Part shown: positions 54,935 through 63,049 of the stretch, piece by piece
Layout: each line of letters starts with the position of its first letter
Numbering within the stretch: position 1 is the stretch's first letter
Source: Lascolabacillus massiliensis
GTDB lineage: Bacteria > Bacteroidota > Bacteroidia > Bacteroidales > Dysgonomonadaceae
Length of the DNA: 64,000 bases
Assembly: GCF_001282625.1 (NCBI RefSeq)
Contig: NZ_CTEJ01000002.1
Span: forward strand, 188,501-252,500
Direction: 5' to 3'
Translations under genes and position numbers: made by a program
The notes under the pieces: generated by a model
The model's database searches: none
What the model was told of the DNA's origin: nothing
What the model saw: the letters and a program-made list of their open reading frames with translations, nothing else

Positions 54935-56193
54935 TAGACCTTCTGCAGGAAATATTCGAGACACTCAAAAAAAACAAGATGCGTACTACCTTGACAGGCT
55001 TGTCTGTCTCATGGGGTATATTCATACTTATTGTTCTGCTTGGTGCGGGCAATGGTCTGCAAAATGGTGTAATACAAAATTTCAGTTCAAGAGCTGTGAA
55101 CCGAGTTAATCTATACCCGGGAAGGACCTCTATACCTCATAATGGACTCAAATCCGACCGACAACTTTCATTCACTAATGAAGAGGTGGATTTTATTAGA
55201 GAGGAGGTTTCTGAAAGCAGGCTGATAACAGCACGACTTAACAACACTATGAATATTACTTATGGTAATGAATTCGGGTCTTACGAAATAAGGGGGGTAA
55301 TGCCTAACTATTGGTTAATAGAAAAATTAATAATCAAACCAGGTGATGGCCGCTTTATTAATCACCTCGATATGAAAGAGCATAACAAGGTAATAGTACT
55401 TGATAAAAAAATAGCCGATCTATTGTTTCCCGGTGAATCTGCTTTAGGTAAAACTGTAAAGGTGGGCAACCTAATGTTTAAAGTTGTTGGAATAAATTCT
55501 AAGAAGGAGGACTGGGGTGGTTCAAGAGCCTATATTCCATTCACAACTTCCCAGTCGATATTTAATCCAAGCGGGAAATTCTACAACATTGTATTTACTG
55601 TTGATGGGCTTAATACAAAAGAGGCTAATGATAAATTCAATGAAACTTTGAGAACCATGATGAGCAGGAGGCTCAATTTCAATCCTGAAGATGAGCAAGC
55701 TCTTTGGATTAGTAATGCCCAGTCAGAGTATGTTGAAACAATGAAGATATTTGGCGGTATAACTCTTTTTGTAACTATAATCGGGATATTAACTCTTATT
55801 GCCGGAATAGTTGGTGTTAGTAATATTATGTTAGTCTCTGTAAAAGAGAGAACACGTGAAATTGGCATACGCAAAGCTATAGGTGCCAAGCCATCATCAA
55901 TATTAAAGACTATAATACTTGAATCTATTATAATTACAACAATATTTGGCTATATCGGATTAATAATGGGTATTGGTCTCACTGAAATTGTTAATTTCAT
56001 CATGGAACAGGCTGCAAACGGACAACCGGTTTCTGACGAACCCCAAATGTCGGTTTTCACCAATCCAACAGTAGAGATTGGCTATGCAATCTTTGCAACT
56101 ATTGTACTTATTATCTCAGGTGTAATTGCAGGATATCTGCCAGCTCGCAAAGCTGTAAAGGTGAAGCCCATTGAGGCCATGAGACAGGAATAA
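54931..56193 (+). CDS. MacB-like ABC permease, first
   Basis: 420 residues. A first helix (LSVSWGIFILIVLLGAGNGL) is followed by a large periplasmic MacB-PCD domain (about 45-270), then three C-terminal FtsX helices (about 285-410) with GVSNIMLVSVKERTREIGIRKAIGAKP between the first two. The C-terminus ends AVKVKPIEAMRQE, the standard terminal coupling element. It works with the ATPase upstream and the second permease downstream, probably as a heterodimer. Substrate unknown: macrolides, peptides, lipids or toxins are all possible. Confidence 0.93.
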   Translation: MIDLLQEIFETLKKNKMRTTLTGLSVSWGIFILIVLLGAGNGLQNGVIQNFSSRAVNRVNLYPGRTSIPHNGLKSDRQLSFTNEEVDFIREEVSESRLITARLNNTMNITYGNEFGSYEIRGVMPNYWLIEKLIIKPGDGRFINHLDMKEHNKVIVLDKKIADLLFPGESALGKTVKVGNLMFKVVGINSKKEDWGGSRAYIPFTTSQSIFNPSGKFYNIVFTVDGLNTKEANDKFNETLRTMMSRRLNFNPEDEQALWISNAQSEYVETMKIFGGITLFVTIIGILTLIAGIVGVSNIMLVSVKERTREIGIRKAIGAKPSSILKTIILESIIITTIFGYIGLIMGIGLTEIVNFIMEQAANGQPVSDEPQMSVFTNPTVEIGYAIFATIVLIISGVIAGYLPARKAVKVKPIEAMRQE

Positions 56194-56207
56194 AATTTAA
56201 GAAATCA

Positions 56208-57461
56208 ATGAAAATATTCGATTTAGATAGATTACAAGAGATCTGGATTACCATAACTCATAATAAATCCAGAAGTGTACTCACTGCCTTTGGTGTTTTC
56301 TGGGGAATGTTTATGCTTGTGTTAATGGTAGGTGCAGGATCTGCGCTTGAAAGTGGAATATCTTCTCAAGTTGAAGGATTTGCAACCAATTCTGCATTCT
56401 TCGCATCTTCTCCAACTTCACTTCCATATAAAGGATTTCAGAAAGGTAGAAACTGGAATATGACAAACAGTGATATCCCAATTATCAAACAACGTGTTGA
56501 TGAACTGGAATATTTGTCCCCTGTGCTTTTTGCCGGTGGTAGTGATGAAAATGTGGTGAGAGGAGAAAAAAAAGGTTCCTATCTAGTTAAAGGATGCTAC
56601 CCTGAATATGATCTCATAGAAAAAAGTAAACTATTGTATGGTAGGTATGTAAATGATATAGATATAGCTGAAAGAAGAAAAGTTTGCGTAATTGGAGAAC
56701 GTATTTATGAAGTACTTTTTCAGAAAGGACAAGACCCTACAGGTCAACAGATCAGGGTTAACGGCATTTACTTTCAGGTAATAGGTGTAGCCAGAAGCAC
56801 TTCGGGTGTTAGCATTGGAGGTCGCACTGAAGAAACAGTTGTTCTACCTTTTTCTACAATGCAGCAAGCTTTTAATCAAGGTAATATAATACACTTTTTA
56901 GCTGCTACAGCAGATAGAGGTGTCCCTGTGAAGATAGTTCAGGATAAGATTCTTGAAATACTTAAACAACAGCATCAAATTTCGCCGGATGACAAGGAGG
57001 CTGTATTTACTATGAATATAGAAGAACAGTTTAAGATGTTCAACTACCTTGGGATAGGAATATCAGCATTAATATGGATTGTTGGATTGGGGACACTGTT
57101 TGCAGGTGCAATAGGTGTAAGTAATATAATGTTGGTTACTGTACGTGAAAGAACTAAGGAGATTGGTATCAGACGAGCTTTGGGTGCTACTCCACGAAAC
57201 ATCATTGGACAGATACTAAGTGAAAGTGTTGTACTTACTGTAATTGCAGGAGTAACTGGAATTATAGTAGGAGTAGGACTACTCAGGGCTACAGGTATCG
57301 TTTTGAGTCAGGGTGATCAGTTCTTTAAAGATCCGCAAATCTCATTTTCAATGGCAGTAATCTCATTAATCATACTTATTGTTATTGGAACATTTGCAGG
57401 ATATATCCCTGCACAGCGAGCTATGATGATTAAACCGGTTGAAGCAATCAGTGAAGAATAA
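56208..57461 (+). CDS. MacB-like ABC permease, second
   Basis: 417 residues, the same architecture as the gene before it: helix 1 (FGVFWGMFMLVLMVGAGSAL), periplasmic domain, and three C-terminal helices with GVSNIMLVTVRERTKEIGIRRALGATP. The ending is MIKPVEAISEE. Although similar in layout, the two permeases differ in the periplasmic domain, which suggests a heterodimer rather than a recent duplication. It is 14 nt downstream of the first permease and 33 nt before the adaptor gene. Confidence 0.93.
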   Translation: MKIFDLDRLQEIWITITHNKSRSVLTAFGVFWGMFMLVLMVGAGSALESGISSQVEGFATNSAFFASSPTSLPYKGFQKGRNWNMTNSDIPIIKQRVDELEYLSPVLFAGGSDENVVRGEKKGSYLVKGCYPEYDLIEKSKLLYGRYVNDIDIAERRKVCVIGERIYEVLFQKGQDPTGQQIRVNGIYFQVIGVARSTSGVSIGGRTEETVVLPFSTMQQAFNQGNIIHFLAATADRGVPVKIVQDKILEILKQQHQISPDDKEAVFTMNIEEQFKMFNYLGIGISALIWIVGLGTLFAGAIGVSNIMLVTVRERTKEIGIRRALGATPRNIIGQILSESVVLTVIAGVTGIIVGVGLLRATGIVLSQGDQFFKDPQISFSMAVISLIILIVIGTFAGYIPAQRAMMIKPVEAISEE

Positions 57462-57494
57462 TTGATACTAAAAACAGATAACTAAATAAAACTT

Positions 57495-58598
57495 ATGAAA
57501 CGAATTTTGAGAATTATTGGATTAGTGCTTTTAGGCCTTTTGGTAATATCCACTTTTATGTTTTTATGGCAGAAATCACGACCTAAAGTGGTTCAATACA
57601 CAATTGTAACCGCTCAAAAAGGTGACATACAAAAAAGTACTGTAGCTACTGGTAAAGTAGAACCTAGAAACGAAATTCTTATAAAACCACAAATGTCAGG
57701 AATCATTTCTGAAGTTTATAAGGAGGCGGGTGATATGGTTAAGGCTGGAGATATTATTGCTAAGATTCAAGTAGTTCCAGATATGGTTAACCTAAGTAGT
57801 GCCGAATCAAGAGTAGAAAGGGCTAAACTTGCTGCTAATCAAAGTCGCAGTAACTATGAGAGAGATCTCAAACTATATCAGAATGATGTCATCTCGAGAG
57901 AGGAGTTTGAAAAGGTAGAACTACAATATAAGAACGATGAGGAGGAGCTTCGTGCTGCAACTGATAATCTTAGTTTAGTAAGAACAGGTATTACACAAAG
58001 TTCAGCACAGACAAGTAATACACTTGTCAGATCAACAGTAGACGGTACTATCCTGGATATACCTGTTAAGGTTGGTAATTCAGTGATTCAGACAAATAAC
58101 TTTAACGATGGAACAACTGTTGCATCTGTAGCTGACTTAAGCGACATGCTCTTTATTGGCAAAATTGATGAAACTGAAGTTGGACGCTTAACATCGGGTA
58201 TGCCTATTGAAATTACAATTGGAGCTATTCAGGGACGTACAATTCCTGCAAATTTGGAGTATATATCTCCAAAAGGAACAGAAGAAAGCGGTGCAATTCT
58301 TTTTGAGATGAAAGCGGCTCTTAAAATACCCGAGGACCTGTTTATCAGAGCTGGATATAGCGCTAATGCAAATATTATATTGGATAAAAGAGAACAGGTA
58401 TTAACCATACCAGAAAGCTCACTTGAATTCAGTGGTGATTCTGCATTTGTTTATATGGTTAAGAATGAAGAACCACAAGAATTTGAACGTCATTTTGTTA
58501 AGATTGGTTTATCTGATGGGATAAATATTGAGGTAACTGAAGGACTTAAAGAAAATGACAGAATACGGGGGTCAGAGATAATTGAGGAAAGAAAATAA
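57495..58598 (+). CDS. Periplasmic adaptor (HlyD/MacA family)
   Basis: 367 residues. An N-terminal membrane helix (IIGLVLLGLLVISTFMFLW) anchors it in the inner membrane. A biotinyl-lipoyl-like half motif follows (GKVEPRNEILIKPQMSGIISEVYKEAGDMVKAGDIIAKI), then a helical hairpin (about 97-170, SAESRVERAKLAANQSRSNYERD), the second lipoyl half (VRSTVDGTILDIPVKVGNSV) and beta-barrel domains. It links the MacB-like permeases to the TolC-type channel encoded next. The hairpin is short, as in MacA-type adaptors. Confidence 0.94.
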   Translation: MKRILRIIGLVLLGLLVISTFMFLWQKSRPKVVQYTIVTAQKGDIQKSTVATGKVEPRNEILIKPQMSGIISEVYKEAGDMVKAGDIIAKIQVVPDMVNLSSAESRVERAKLAANQSRSNYERDLKLYQNDVISREEFEKVELQYKNDEEELRAATDNLSLVRTGITQSSAQTSNTLVRSTVDGTILDIPVKVGNSVIQTNNFNDGTTVASVADLSDMLFIGKIDETEVGRLTSGMPIEITIGAIQGRTIPANLEYISPKGTEESGAILFEMKAALKIPEDLFIRAGYSANANIILDKREQVLTIPESSLEFSGDSAFVYMVKNEEPQEFERHFVKIGLSDGINIEVTEGLKENDRIRGSEIIEERK

Positions 58599-58649
58599 TA
58601 GATATTTATTTTGAAGTTATACTCAAAACAGTTTCAAAAGTAAAATAAT

Positions 58650-59963
58650 ATGCAACTCAGATATAGATTATTATACCTATTTATTGCTGTTGGTTCACTA
58701 ATTACAGCAGCGGGTCAGCAACAATATACATTGCTTGAATGTATAGAGATAGCACTTGAAAATAACCGTGATATCAAACAGCAAGAGCTGAATAAACAAC
58801 AGCGAATGGTAGCATACAGTCAAGCCCGTGCTGATCTGTTGCCTGCTGTTAATGCATCTGCTGGTCACAACTTTATTTTTGGACGTTCAATTGGTCTCGA
58901 CAACACCTATCAGAATACAAACTCATCTCAATCAAATTTCAATATTGTTGCTGATATAACTTTATTTGATGGTTTACGAATGAAGCATAATATTGATGCC
59001 CGAAAAGCTGATATGATGGTTTCAGAAGCCAACCTGGAGAGAATACAGGATGAAATTATAATGAGTGTGTCGACTGCATTCTTACAAGCCTTGCTAAACA
59101 GAGAATTGCTTACTATTGCCGAAAACCAAATCCAGACAACAAGAGAGAATCTAAAAAGAAGCACTGAACTGGTAAACAGTGGAAAAATGGCAAAGGGAGA
59201 GCTGTATGAAATTGAGGCTCAGCTTGCCAAAGAGGAAGTAAATCGTGTACAGGCAGAAAATAACTATAAACTGGCATTATTGGATCTTGCACAGATTATG
59301 GAACTTGAAAAATTTGATGATTTCGAGATTGTTTCTCCCCCTGCAGAGGCATTAATTGATGAAACACCTCTTTTATCATCTCAAATGGTTTATGAAAGTG
59401 CGCTAGTAAACAGACCTGAAATCAGAAGTTTACAATATCAGCTCGAAAGCAGCACAAAGGAAATGTTGATGGCAAAATCGCAGTACTTTCCGACATTAAG
59501 CTTCGGTGCAAGTATAGGTACAGGATACTATAATATGAATGGCAGGGATAATGATCCTTTTGCTACTCAACTTAGAAACAATATAAGTAACTCACTCGGA
59601 TTCAGCCTCAGGATCCCCATATTCAACAGATTTCAGATAAAGAATAGTGTTCAAAATGCACAAATTGCAATTGCGAACAGTCGTTTAGAAATGGATAAAA
59701 CAAAGCTTGAACTGCGTAAACGAATTGAACAGGCTTTCTATAATGCTGTTGGAGCTGAGAGCAGATGGGAAGCTGCTAAGAAGTCGGTTACAGCCAGCAA
59801 TGAAGCATACAGATTTGCGGAAGAAAAGCATGAAAGCGGGCGAGCAACTTCTTATGAATTGTTTCTTGCAAAAAATAATCAAACACAAGCATTAGGAGAA
59901 GAAGCTCAAGCTAAATATGAATATGCATTCCGATTGAAAATATTAGAATTGTTAAAAGATTGA
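58650..59963 (+). CDS. TolC-family outer membrane efflux protein
   Basis: 437 residues. A signal peptide (LLYLFIAVGSLITAAGQ) precedes two outer-membrane efflux repeats, about 25-215 and 235-430. Each is mainly coiled-coil helix (LNKQQRMVAYSQARADLLPAV; YQLESSTKEMLMAKSQYFPTLSFGAS). The pattern of tunnel helices with short beta segments (FGRSIGLDNTYQN, SLRIPIFNRFQI) is typical of TolC. As last transport gene of the operon it would give the exit duct through the outer membrane. Confidence 0.93.
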   Translation: MQLRYRLLYLFIAVGSLITAAGQQQYTLLECIEIALENNRDIKQQELNKQQRMVAYSQARADLLPAVNASAGHNFIFGRSIGLDNTYQNTNSSQSNFNIVADITLFDGLRMKHNIDARKADMMVSEANLERIQDEIIMSVSTAFLQALLNRELLTIAENQIQTTRENLKRSTELVNSGKMAKGELYEIEAQLAKEEVNRVQAENNYKLALLDLAQIMELEKFDDFEIVSPPAEALIDETPLLSSQMVYESALVNRPEIRSLQYQLESSTKEMLMAKSQYFPTLSFGASIGTGYYNMNGRDNDPFATQLRNNISNSLGFSLRIPIFNRFQIKNSVQNAQIAIANSRLEMDKTKLELRKRIEQAFYNAVGAESRWEAAKKSVTASNEAYRFAEEKHESGRATSYELFLAKNNQTQALGEEAQAKYEYAFRLKILELLKD

Positions 59964-60011
59964 TTTTTTGTAACCGACTTTATTTCTTTTATGTCATAAA
60001 ATAAAAACAAT

Positions 60012-60728
60012 ATGAAAACAGTAATTAAATTAGCAATAATCGCAGTTGTACTTTCAATTAGTACTATGGCATGCACTCAGACAAGGTATGCTACTGATAA
60101 GTTTGAAGTAACAGCTTTTACTGCAATTGAATCTTCAATTGTGGGTAATATTATTATCCGTAAAGGTCAAACCACAGAAGTTACTGCAGAGGGTAGTGAA
60201 GAAATGCTTAATCTATTAGAGGTTGAAATTTCAAACGGTACTTTGGAGTTAGATATGGAGGATCGTTTGCTTAAAAGGTTAAATAGAAATGCAAACAGGT
60301 TAACAGTCACAATAATTACACCCAACCTCACTTATATTGAAAATGAAGGTGTAGGAAATATTGTAATAGAAGGTACATTTGATACTCCTGAACTTACCAT
60401 AGACTCAGAAGGTGTGGGAAATATTACTGCAGAGAACTTACAGGCAGGGTATATAAAAGTTGACTCTGAAGGTGTAGGAAATATTATTCTTAAAGGTTCA
60501 GCAAATAATATAGATATTAAATCTGAAGGTGTGGGAAATATTGAAGCAGAGCGTCTAAAAGCAAAAAGTGTTACAGTCTTTTCTAAAGGTGTTGGTAATG
60601 TAAGTTGCTTTGCATCTGAATATATAAAAGCGTCATCTGATGGTATTGGTAATATTACATATTATGGTAAACCACAGAAAACAGATGTGTCAAAAAATGG
60701 TATAGGAAAAGTAAAATCAGGCAATTAG
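60012..60728 (+). CDS. DUF2807 (GIN-domain) lipoprotein with EGVGNI repeats
   Basis: 238 residues. A lipoprotein signal ends in TMAC with cysteine 21. Residues 30-110 are an N-terminal beta domain (FEVTAFTAIESSIVGNIIIRKG), the usual start of DUF2807. From residue 112 there are seven degenerate copies of an E-G-V-G-N-I motif spaced 18-21 residues apart, fading to DGIGNI and NGIGKV at the end. This fits one rung of a right-handed beta-helix or repeat sheet per unit. DUF2807 members are called putative adhesin heads, but function is unproven. It starts 49 nt after tolC and is followed by a terminator. Confidence 0.85.
   Translation: MKTVIKLAIIAVVLSISTMACTQTRYATDKFEVTAFTAIESSIVGNIIIRKGQTTEVTAEGSEEMLNLLEVEISNGTLELDMEDRLLKRLNRNANRLTVTIITPNLTYIENEGVGNIVIEGTFDTPELTIDSEGVGNITAENLQAGYIKVDSEGVGNIILKGSANNIDIKSEGVGNIEAERLKAKSVTVFSKGVGNVSCFASEYIKASSDGIGNITYYGKPQKTDVSKNGIGKVKSGN
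60345..60713 (+). repeat. Coding tandem repeat, seven degenerate units
   Basis: Units begin at 60345, 60408, 60468, 60525, 60585, 60639 and 60696, with spacings of 63, 60, 57, 60, 54 and 57 nt. The core is GAAGGTGTrGGAAATATT, best conserved in the first four units. All spacings are multiples of three, keeping the frame. Confidence 0.85.
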
Positions 60729-60767
60729 ATTATTTATATAAACTCTACTTTTAAATTTCAGAAATTT

Positions 60768-60803
60768 GAAACCGGGGACTTGTGAAAGCGCCCGGTTTTT
60801 TTT
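60768..60803 (+). terminator. Intrinsic terminator after the export operon
   Basis: AACCGGG (60770-60776) and CCCGGTT (60791-60797) form a 7-bp GC-rich stem with a 14-nt loop, followed by TTTTTT. Confidence 0.85.
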
Positions 60804-60844
60804 ACTCTTTTTTTATACGATGCATATATTTGCAAAATCCTCTG

Positions 60845-60852
60845 TATCTTTG
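60845..60852 (+). promoter_or_regulatory. rlmN promoter -7 element
   Basis: TATCTTTG, perfect TAnnTTTG, 22 nt before the rlmN ATG. No clear -33. Confidence 0.5.
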
Positions 60853-60873
60853 TAGTTCAATTAAAGGAACATA

Positions 60874-61905
60874 ATGGAGTCAAAACAATATTTACTAGGC
60901 ATGACGCTTGCCGAAATAACAGAAAGCGTACTGGAATTAAACCTCCCTAAGTTTACCGGTAAACAGATAGCAGATTGGATTTATGTAAAGCGAGTGAAAT
61001 CAATAGACGAAATGACCAACATCTCGCTGAAAAATAGAGAAATTCTTTCTGAGAATTTTGATATTGGCAGATCTGACCCTCTGGATGTAAAGACTTCAGT
61101 TGATGGAACACGCAAAATGCTGTTCAGAACTCACAATGGCAAGTTTATTGAGACTGTTACAATACCTGAAGATGACCGATTAACAATTTGTGTTTCATCG
61201 CAAGTAGGATGTCGTATGAATTGCGATTTCTGTATGACAGGTAAACAGGGCCTGCAAGACAATCTGACCGCTGGAGAGATTCTCAACCAGGTTTATTCTG
61301 TACCTGACTCTGAAGATATTACCAACCTTGTTTTTATGGGAATGGGCGAACCTTTGGATAATTATAAGAATGTAAAGAAAGCTTCTGAACTGCTAATGGC
61401 GGAGTACGGACTTGCATGGAGTCCAAAAAGAATAACTCTTTCTTCAATTGGATTAACTTCCAATCTCAAAAGATTTCTTGATGATAGCAGATGCCACCTT
61501 GCAATCAGTCTTCACAACCCTATACCGGAGGAGCGATTATCAATAATGCCTATAGAGAAATCTGCTCCAATTACTTCAGTGATAGACCTTCTACGTGATT
61601 ATGACTGGAGTCATCAACGCCGCTTATCATTTGAATATATAATGTTTGATGGGGTTAATGATTCACCTCTTTATGCCAGAGAACTTGCTAAATTGCTTAA
61701 TGGATTGGATTGCAGAATCAACCTCATTCGTTTCCATGTTATTCCTATGAGTAAGCTTAGACCTTCAACAGATGAAAACATGATTAAATTTCGTGATACA
61801 CTTTCATCAAAAGGTTTTATCTGCACAATTCGTGCATCTAGAGGTGAAGATATTTTCGCAGCATGCGGTATGCTTTCAACCTCGAAGTTTGGTAATAAGA
61901 GTTGA
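60874..61905 (+). CDS. rlmN: 23S rRNA (adenine-2503-C2)-methyltransferase
   Basis: 343 residues. This radical SAM enzyme methylates C2 of A2503 in 23S rRNA and, in some bacteria, A37 of tRNAs. The 4Fe-4S cysteines are C113, C117 and C120 in VGCRMNCDFC. The methyl-carrying cysteine is C331 in FAACGML near the C-terminus. The N-terminal helical domain (GKQIADWIYVKRVKSIDEMTNI) is typical. VFMGMGEPLDNYKNV is the SAM-binding region. The DUF4837 and pdxA genes follow on the same strand, an arrangement I recall from other Bacteroidales. Confidence 0.96.
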   Translation: MESKQYLLGMTLAEITESVLELNLPKFTGKQIADWIYVKRVKSIDEMTNISLKNREILSENFDIGRSDPLDVKTSVDGTRKMLFRTHNGKFIETVTIPEDDRLTICVSSQVGCRMNCDFCMTGKQGLQDNLTAGEILNQVYSVPDSEDITNLVFMGMGEPLDNYKNVKKASELLMAEYGLAWSPKRITLSSIGLTSNLKRFLDDSRCHLAISLHNPIPEERLSIMPIEKSAPITSVIDLLRDYDWSHQRRLSFEYIMFDGVNDSPLYARELAKLLNGLDCRINLIRFHVIPMSKLRPSTDENMIKFRDTLSSKGFICTIRASRGEDIFAACGMLSTSKFGNKS

Positions 61906-61956
61906 CTTTTTATCATAAATTAAAACCATACTGCTTCTTTTCCACGTAAATAATTG

Positions 61957-61964
61957 TATATTTG
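61957..61964 (+). promoter_or_regulatory. -7 element for DUF4837-pdxA
   Basis: TATATTTG fits TAnnTTTG, about 44 nt before the ATG at 62008. No clear -33. Confidence 0.4.
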
Positions 61965-62007
61965 TTTTATAAAGTGGAATTTAGTGAAATCTCAATAAAT
62001 AAATATT

Positions 62008-63009
62008 ATGAAACATCTGGTAGGTTTACTATCTCTTTTAGCATCAATTATTTTTTTGTCTTCATGTAACGGCGGTAGTGGTTTTTTTTCTGCTTCAGGG
62101 GCTACAAACGAAGTTATGGTAATCATGGATGATTCTTCATGGGAGGGAACTTCAGGAAGAGCTCTATTTGATGTGCTTAATTCAAATACAAAAGGTTTAC
62201 CGCAACCTGAGCCAAACTTCAGGATTCTTCATATTACACCTGAAAATTTCACTAGTACATTTAAGATGGCAAGAAATATAATAATTCCTGTAATTTCAGA
62301 GATGTACAGTCAACCAAAACTTGAAGCAGAACTCGATACTTATGCAAATGGTCAGGTAATAATGAACATAAAGGCACCTGACAGCATCTCATTTGCTGAA
62401 TATGTTACAGAAAATAAAGATGTTATCGTAAACTATTTTATCGAAAAGGAGCTTGAACGCAACGCAAAATGGTTAAAGAGTGAGATCAAAATTCCAGTTG
62501 TACGTGCTCAGCAAATGTTTGGTATTAACATCCACTTCCCAAAAGGATTGTCGAATTATGAGGAGTTTAATAACTTCCTATGGGCTACAAACAATGCTGG
62601 AAGAGGTCGTCAGGATATAGTAATTTATCAGTTTCCATACACCTCTGAAACTATTTTCGAAAAAGATTCACTTATTAAAGTACGAAATGAAGTATTAGGT
62701 AAATATATAAAAGGATCATTTGATTCTCAGATGTCAACATCAACTGCATATCCGCCAGATTACAGGAGGTTTGTTGTAGACGGAGTATTCCGTGCCGAAT
62801 TGAGAGGATTGTGGGAAATGACAACAGATATGATGGGAGGTCCGTTTGTTATGCATGCTTTCGTGAATGAAAATACTGGAATGGTTATTGTTGTGGAAAC
62901 ATATGTATACGCACCGGAAAGCAATAAACGAAACCTAATGCGTAATCTTGAGGCCACATTGTATACCATTAGTTTGCCAAAACCCGAAGAAGCTATTATT
63001 GAAGGATAG
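62008..63009 (+). CDS. DUF4837 family lipoprotein
   Basis: 333 residues. A lipoprotein signal ends in LSSC with cysteine 20. The mature protein starts with a serine/glycine linker, then NEVMVIMDDSSWEGTSGRALFDVLNSNTKGLPQPEP, the DUF4837 signature, and a second conserved part (YRRFVVDGVFRAELRGLWEMTTDMMGGPFVMHAFVN). The family is limited largely to Bacteroidota and has no assigned function. It is probably at the inner face of the outer membrane. It lies 102 nt after rlmN and 40 nt before pdxA. Confidence 0.88.
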   Translation: MKHLVGLLSLLASIIFLSSCNGGSGFFSASGATNEVMVIMDDSSWEGTSGRALFDVLNSNTKGLPQPEPNFRILHITPENFTSTFKMARNIIIPVISEMYSQPKLEAELDTYANGQVIMNIKAPDSISFAEYVTENKDVIVNYFIEKELERNAKWLKSEIKIPVVRAQQMFGINIHFPKGLSNYEEFNNFLWATNNAGRGRQDIVIYQFPYTSETIFEKDSLIKVRNEVLGKYIKGSFDSQMSTSTAYPPDYRRFVVDGVFRAELRGLWEMTTDMMGGPFVMHAFVNENTGMVIVVETYVYAPESNKRNLMRNLEATLYTISLPKPEEAIIEG

Positions 63010-63049
63010 CAATTAAAAAAAATTAGATAAGAGAATTAAAAAAATATAC

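Noticed and set aside
60345-60713. CRISPR-like array
   Set aside because: Units are in frame, differ in sequence, have no true spacers and encode a protein repeat; no cas gene is present.
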